From Larkinella bovis (GTDB lineage: Bacteria; Bacteroidota; Bacteroidia; Cytophagales; Spirosomataceae), in NCBI RefSeq assembly GCF_042655385.1, contig NZ_JBHSMA010000001.1:1178001-1242000 (forward strand): a stretch of 64,000 nt of DNA. The letters run 5' to 3'. The notes under the pieces are model-generated. The model did not search any database. It worked only from the letters and a program-made list of their open reading frames with translations, and was not told the origin of the DNA. Made by a program: the position numbers and the translations under genes. Positions within the stretch are counted from its first letter, which is position 1. Every line of letters begins with the position of its first letter. Shown piece after piece: positions 61,682 to 64,000 of the stretch.

Positions 61682-62389
61682 ATGAAAGTAGAAATCTGGT
61701 CCGATGTGATGTGCCCCTTCTGCTACATCGGGAAACGAAAGTTTGAAGCGGCCCTGGAAAAATTTGAGCATCAAGCGTCGATCGAGGTGGTCTGGAAAAG
61801 CTTTCAGCTGAATCCGGCCCTGCAAACCGACCCGGATGTGAACATTACCCAGTATCTGGCCGAAGCAAAGGGCTGGACGCTCGGGTACGCCAAGCAGATG
61901 AACGATTACGTCACGAATATGGCCCGGGAAGTGGGGCTCCACTACGATTTTGATAAAGCGGTGGTAGCCAACTCGTTCGACGCCCACCGTCTGGTGCAAC
62001 TCGCCAAACAGCACGGGAAAGGCGATGCGATGGAGGAACGTCTGTTCAAAGCCTATTTTACGGAAGGACTCAACACCGCCGACCATGCTACCTTACAGCA
62101 ACTGGCCACGGATATTGGCCTGGATGCCGCGGAAGTGAAGCAGGTGCTGGCGAGCAATCAATACGCCGATCAGGTAAAACGGGATATTTTCGAGGCCCGG
62201 CAGGTTGGGGTTACGGGGGTTCCATTTTTTGTTTTCAACCAGAAATACGCGGTTTCCGGGGCGCAGGCACCCGAAACCTTCCTCGGCGCGTTGACCAAAG
62301 CCTTTGGCGAGTGGAACGAGGTAAACACTGGCAATGAAGCCGTTGCCCTGGATGGACCGGCCTGTACACCGGACGGAAATTGTGATTAA
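61682..62389 (+). CDS. DsbA/FrnE-like thioredoxin-fold oxidoreductase
   Basis: A 235-residue cytoplasmic thioredoxin-fold protein with the active-site CPFC in IWSDVMCPFCYIGKRKFE. The helical insertion and the cis-Pro loop GVTGVPFFVFNQKYAVSGAQ match the FrnE group of DsbA relatives. An additional Cys pair near the C-terminus (PACTPDGNCD) is typical of FrnE-like proteins and may contribute to redox activity or metal binding. No signal peptide. It lies in its own leader of about 290 nt. Confidence 0.92.
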   Translation: MKVEIWSDVMCPFCYIGKRKFEAALEKFEHQASIEVVWKSFQLNPALQTDPDVNITQYLAEAKGWTLGYAKQMNDYVTNMAREVGLHYDFDKAVVANSFDAHRLVQLAKQHGKGDAMEERLFKAYFTEGLNTADHATLQQLATDIGLDAAEVKQVLASNQYADQVKRDIFEARQVGVTGVPFFVFNQKYAVSGAQAPETFLGALTKAFGEWNEVNTGNEAVALDGPACTPDGNCD

Positions 62390-62394
62390 TTTTG
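62387..62394 (+). promoter_or_regulatory. -7 element TAATTTTG overlapping the dsbA-like stop
   Basis: An exact TAnnTTTG match whose TAA is also the stop codon of the upstream gene. It ends 24 nt before the ATG at 62419. No TTTG is seen about 20 nt upstream. Confidence 0.45.
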
Positions 62395-62418
62395 CAAAAA
62401 TAGTCACCCTTGTCCCGT

Positions 62419-62784
62419 ATGATCGATTCATCGCATTCCCCGTCGGAGTCGTTTTTTAACGGTCGGCTGGCCCTCAATACGTTGCTCACGCTGGCCAATA
62501 GCGCCTTGTTACTGGTGGTAATCAAATGGGCGGACGTGGTTCACTGGCCGTATTTTCTGGCCGCGGCATCGGCGGCTGTCATCGGCTTTCTGGAACCGCG
62601 CAAAGGCTGGGTACTGGCCCTGCTTCAGGCGGCTTTTCTCTGGGTCGGCTATACCTTTTTTACCCCTGCCCCCACCAGTGGAGGAGACCGCGAACTGGAG
62701 CTTTTTTGCCTCTACGGTTCCATTTTCCTGACGTTTTTAGGCAGTTTTGTGGGCGGTATTCTGAAACGCGCGTCAAGCAGGTAA
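62419..62784 (+). CDS. Small membrane protein, unknown function
   Basis: A 121-residue protein with three or four TM helices (about 20-40, LNTLLTLANSALLLVVIKWA; 43-60; 65-85; 98-118). The N-terminal dozen residues are Ser-rich. No family is recognised. The ATG at 62419 is chosen over a TTG three codons upstream. It is followed by a 17-nt-arm inverted repeat. Confidence 0.7.
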   Translation: MIDSSHSPSESFFNGRLALNTLLTLANSALLLVVIKWADVVHWPYFLAAASAAVIGFLEPRKGWVLALLQAAFLWVGYTFFTPAPTSGGDRELELFCLYGSIFLTFLGSFVGGILKRASSR

Positions 62785-62794
62785 TCCGATAAAT

Positions 62795-62884
62795 GAAGGT
62801 AGACCAGCGAGCTACGATGGTAGAGGAAAGGGGCCGCGCCGGTTTTGGTCTTTCGGCGCTGGTCTAACTCGCTGGCCTACCTTC
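62795..62884. repeat. Inverted repeat upstream of MFS gene with alternative pairing
   Basis: GAAGGTAGaCCAGCGAG (62795-62811) pairs with CTCGCTGGcCTACCTTC (62868-62884), 16 of 17. The 10-mer TAGACCAGCG (62800-62809), inside the left arm, can instead pair perfectly with CGCTGGTCTA (62857-62866). The two structures exclude each other. The right arm ends 10 nt before the MFS ATG. Confidence 0.7.
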
Positions 62885-62894
62885 TTCTCCCGTC

Positions 62895-64000
62895 ATGGTG
62901 AACCCAAACAGCCCGACTCCATTGGCATCTCCCCGAAAAATCCGGCTGTCCATTGCCGGCTTTTTCTTCATTTCCGGGTTTGGTTTTGCAAGCTGGGCGT
63001 CCCGCATCCCATCCATCCAGCACCAGTTAAAGCTCAATGATGCCGAATTGGGGGCGGTTTTGTTTGCCCTGCCGATGGGGTTAATCCTGACGCTCCCCCT
63101 CACCGGCGCACTGATCGGCCGGTTTAGCAGCCGGATCATGATGCTGGTCGGGGCGGTTTTGCTGAATGTGATCCTGGTGGTACTGGGGCAGGTTCATCAG
63201 TCCTGGCAACTGGCCGCCGTGCTCTTCTGCTTCGGGGCGGCCCGCAATCAACTGAGCATCTCGGTCAATGCGCAATCCATTGGGGTTCAGGCGCTCTACG
63301 AACACTCCATCCTGACCTCCTTCCACGGCATCTGGAGCGTTGCGGGTTTTGCGGGAGCCGCGCTGGGTGCGTTGATGATTTCGGCGAATATCCTGCCGGC
63401 CTGGCATTTTGTCATCGTTGGCATTGCCCTGACGCTGCTGGCCCTTGTCTTATTCCCCAATTCGTTACCCGAACCGGCCACCTCACCAACGGTGCGCTCC
63501 GGTTTTGTTTTTCCGGACCGATCGCTGTTTACGTTCGGAATGATGTCGTTTACCTCAATGGCGTTCGAAGGCATCATGTACGACTGGAGCGGAATTTACT
63601 TCCAGAAAATTGTCCACGCGCCCCAGCCGTTGATTGCGGCCGGTTTTGTGGTTTTCATGGTTGCCATGACCATCGGGCGGTTTTCCGGCGACTGGCTGGT
63701 CAACCGATTCAGTAAAAAAACCGTCCTGCTCTTCAGCGGAACCCTGATGACATCCGGACTGTTGCTGGCCTGCCTTTTCCCCAACGTGGTAGTCGCCAGT
63801 CTCGGTTTTATCATGGTCGGATTGGGCTCATCCTGCGTCGTGCCGCTGGTGCTGAGTCTCGCCAGCCAGTCCAAACTGGCCGGAACGGGTTCCGTCATTG
63901 CCGCCGTCTCGACCATTGCCTACTTCGGTTTCCTGATTGTGCCTCCGATTGTCGGTTTTATGGCCGAGTCGTTCAACCTGCGCTGGTCGTTCGCCCTGGT
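62895..64000 (+). CDS. MFS transporter, YbjJ-like (3' end outside window)
   Basis: A major-facilitator transporter. The first 368 codons are present and the frame is open to the right edge. The start is MVNPNSPTPLASPRKIRLS, then TM1 (IAGFFFISGFGFASWASRIP), IQHQLKLNDAELGAVLFALP, and the loop GRFSSR. At least ten TM helices are visible. The SRIPxxQ segment after TM1 resembles the YbjJ subgroup, whose substrates are poorly known. The leader holds an inverted repeat with two possible pairings. Confidence 0.87.
   Translation, partial: MVNPNSPTPLASPRKIRLSIAGFFFISGFGFASWASRIPSIQHQLKLNDAELGAVLFALPMGLILTLPLTGALIGRFSSRIMMLVGAVLLNVILVVLGQVHQSWQLAAVLFCFGAARNQLSISVNAQSIGVQALYEHSILTSFHGIWSVAGFAGAALGALMISANILPAWHFVIVGIALTLLALVLFPNSLPEPATSPTVRSGFVFPDRSLFTFGMMSFTSMAFEGIMYDWSGIYFQKIVHAPQPLIAAGFVVFMVAMTIGRFSGDWLVNRFSKKTVLLFSGTLMTSGLLLACLFPNVVVASLGFIMVGLGSSCVVPLVLSLASQSKLAGTGSVIAAVSTIAYFGFLIVPPIVGFMAESFNLRWSFAL

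Overview
The window looks like a chromosomal segment of a Bacteroidota bacterium of the order Cytophagales, most like the Spirosoma/Larkinella group. This placement is inferred from protein content and signals, not from a search. Supporting signs are promoters of the TAnnTTTG type with an upstream TTG/TTTG, few Shine-Dalgarno sequences, a TonB-dependent receptor with a carboxypeptidase-like N-terminal domain, an energy transducer TonB, DUF4374 and DUF3299-like proteins, GH144 and GH154 enzymes, ISAon1-type transposase remains, and carboxynorspermidine-type polyamine genes. GC is near 50-53%. No plasmid, phage or CRISPR hallmarks were seen, so this is mostly ordinary core and accessory chromosome. 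One gene is cut by each edge: a DEAD-box helicase on the left and an MFS transporter on the right.

Layout. 1-3.5 kb: helicase, an ECF sigma factor that stops at the start of region 4, a DinB protein, a lone receiver protein, a decayed transposase end and tRNA-Ala(GGC). 3.5-11.1 kb: a secreted DUF3299-like protein, an overlapping NarL-type kinase/regulator pair, 1-Cys peroxiredoxin, a GH25 lysozyme, pgi and a Ser/Thr-rich outer-membrane protein. 11.1-23 kb: housekeeping genes hisS, hemL, yidC and pyrG, a glycosyltransferase/epimerase/methyltransferase group, and a TPR protein with a periplasmic-binding fold. 23-29 kb: a GlxA-type regulator opposite small metabolic enzymes, an orphan binding lipoprotein, and nspC. 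29-34 kb: tonB, a GH144 glucanase, the carboxynorspermidine synthase partner of nspC, a WapI-like protein and a TetR regulator. 34-44 kb: DUF4374 and carboxypeptidase-like lipoproteins, nuclease genes, a TonB-dependent receptor, a kinase-like protein without its ATPase domain, and an acetyl-CoA hydrolase/transferase. 44-55 kb: a TruC-like enzyme overlapping a GH5 gene, then an exported phospholipase C, purple acid phosphatase and GH154 series. 55-64 kb: an antiporter, a Gfo/Idh/MocA oxidoreductase, a GntP permease, a second DinB protein, a LytS-type kinase coupled to a Crp-like regulator, a DsbA/FrnE-type protein and the MFS transporter.

Structure beyond genes. (1) The hexamer AAACCG/CGGTTT, usually AAAACCG, is far more frequent than base composition predicts, in genes in all frames and in non-coding DNA. 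(2) Several intergenic gaps are filled by long inverted repeats: 31-nt arms at 17.4 kb, 29-nt arms at 31.5 kb, 17-nt arms at 21.2 kb and 62.8 kb, and a 19-bp stem at 54.0 kb. (3) Several -7 elements lie 4-6 nt from the ATG, suggesting leaderless mRNAs. (4) Two regulatory proteins have incomplete domain sets: the sigma factor and a DHp-receiver protein. All counts were done by hand.
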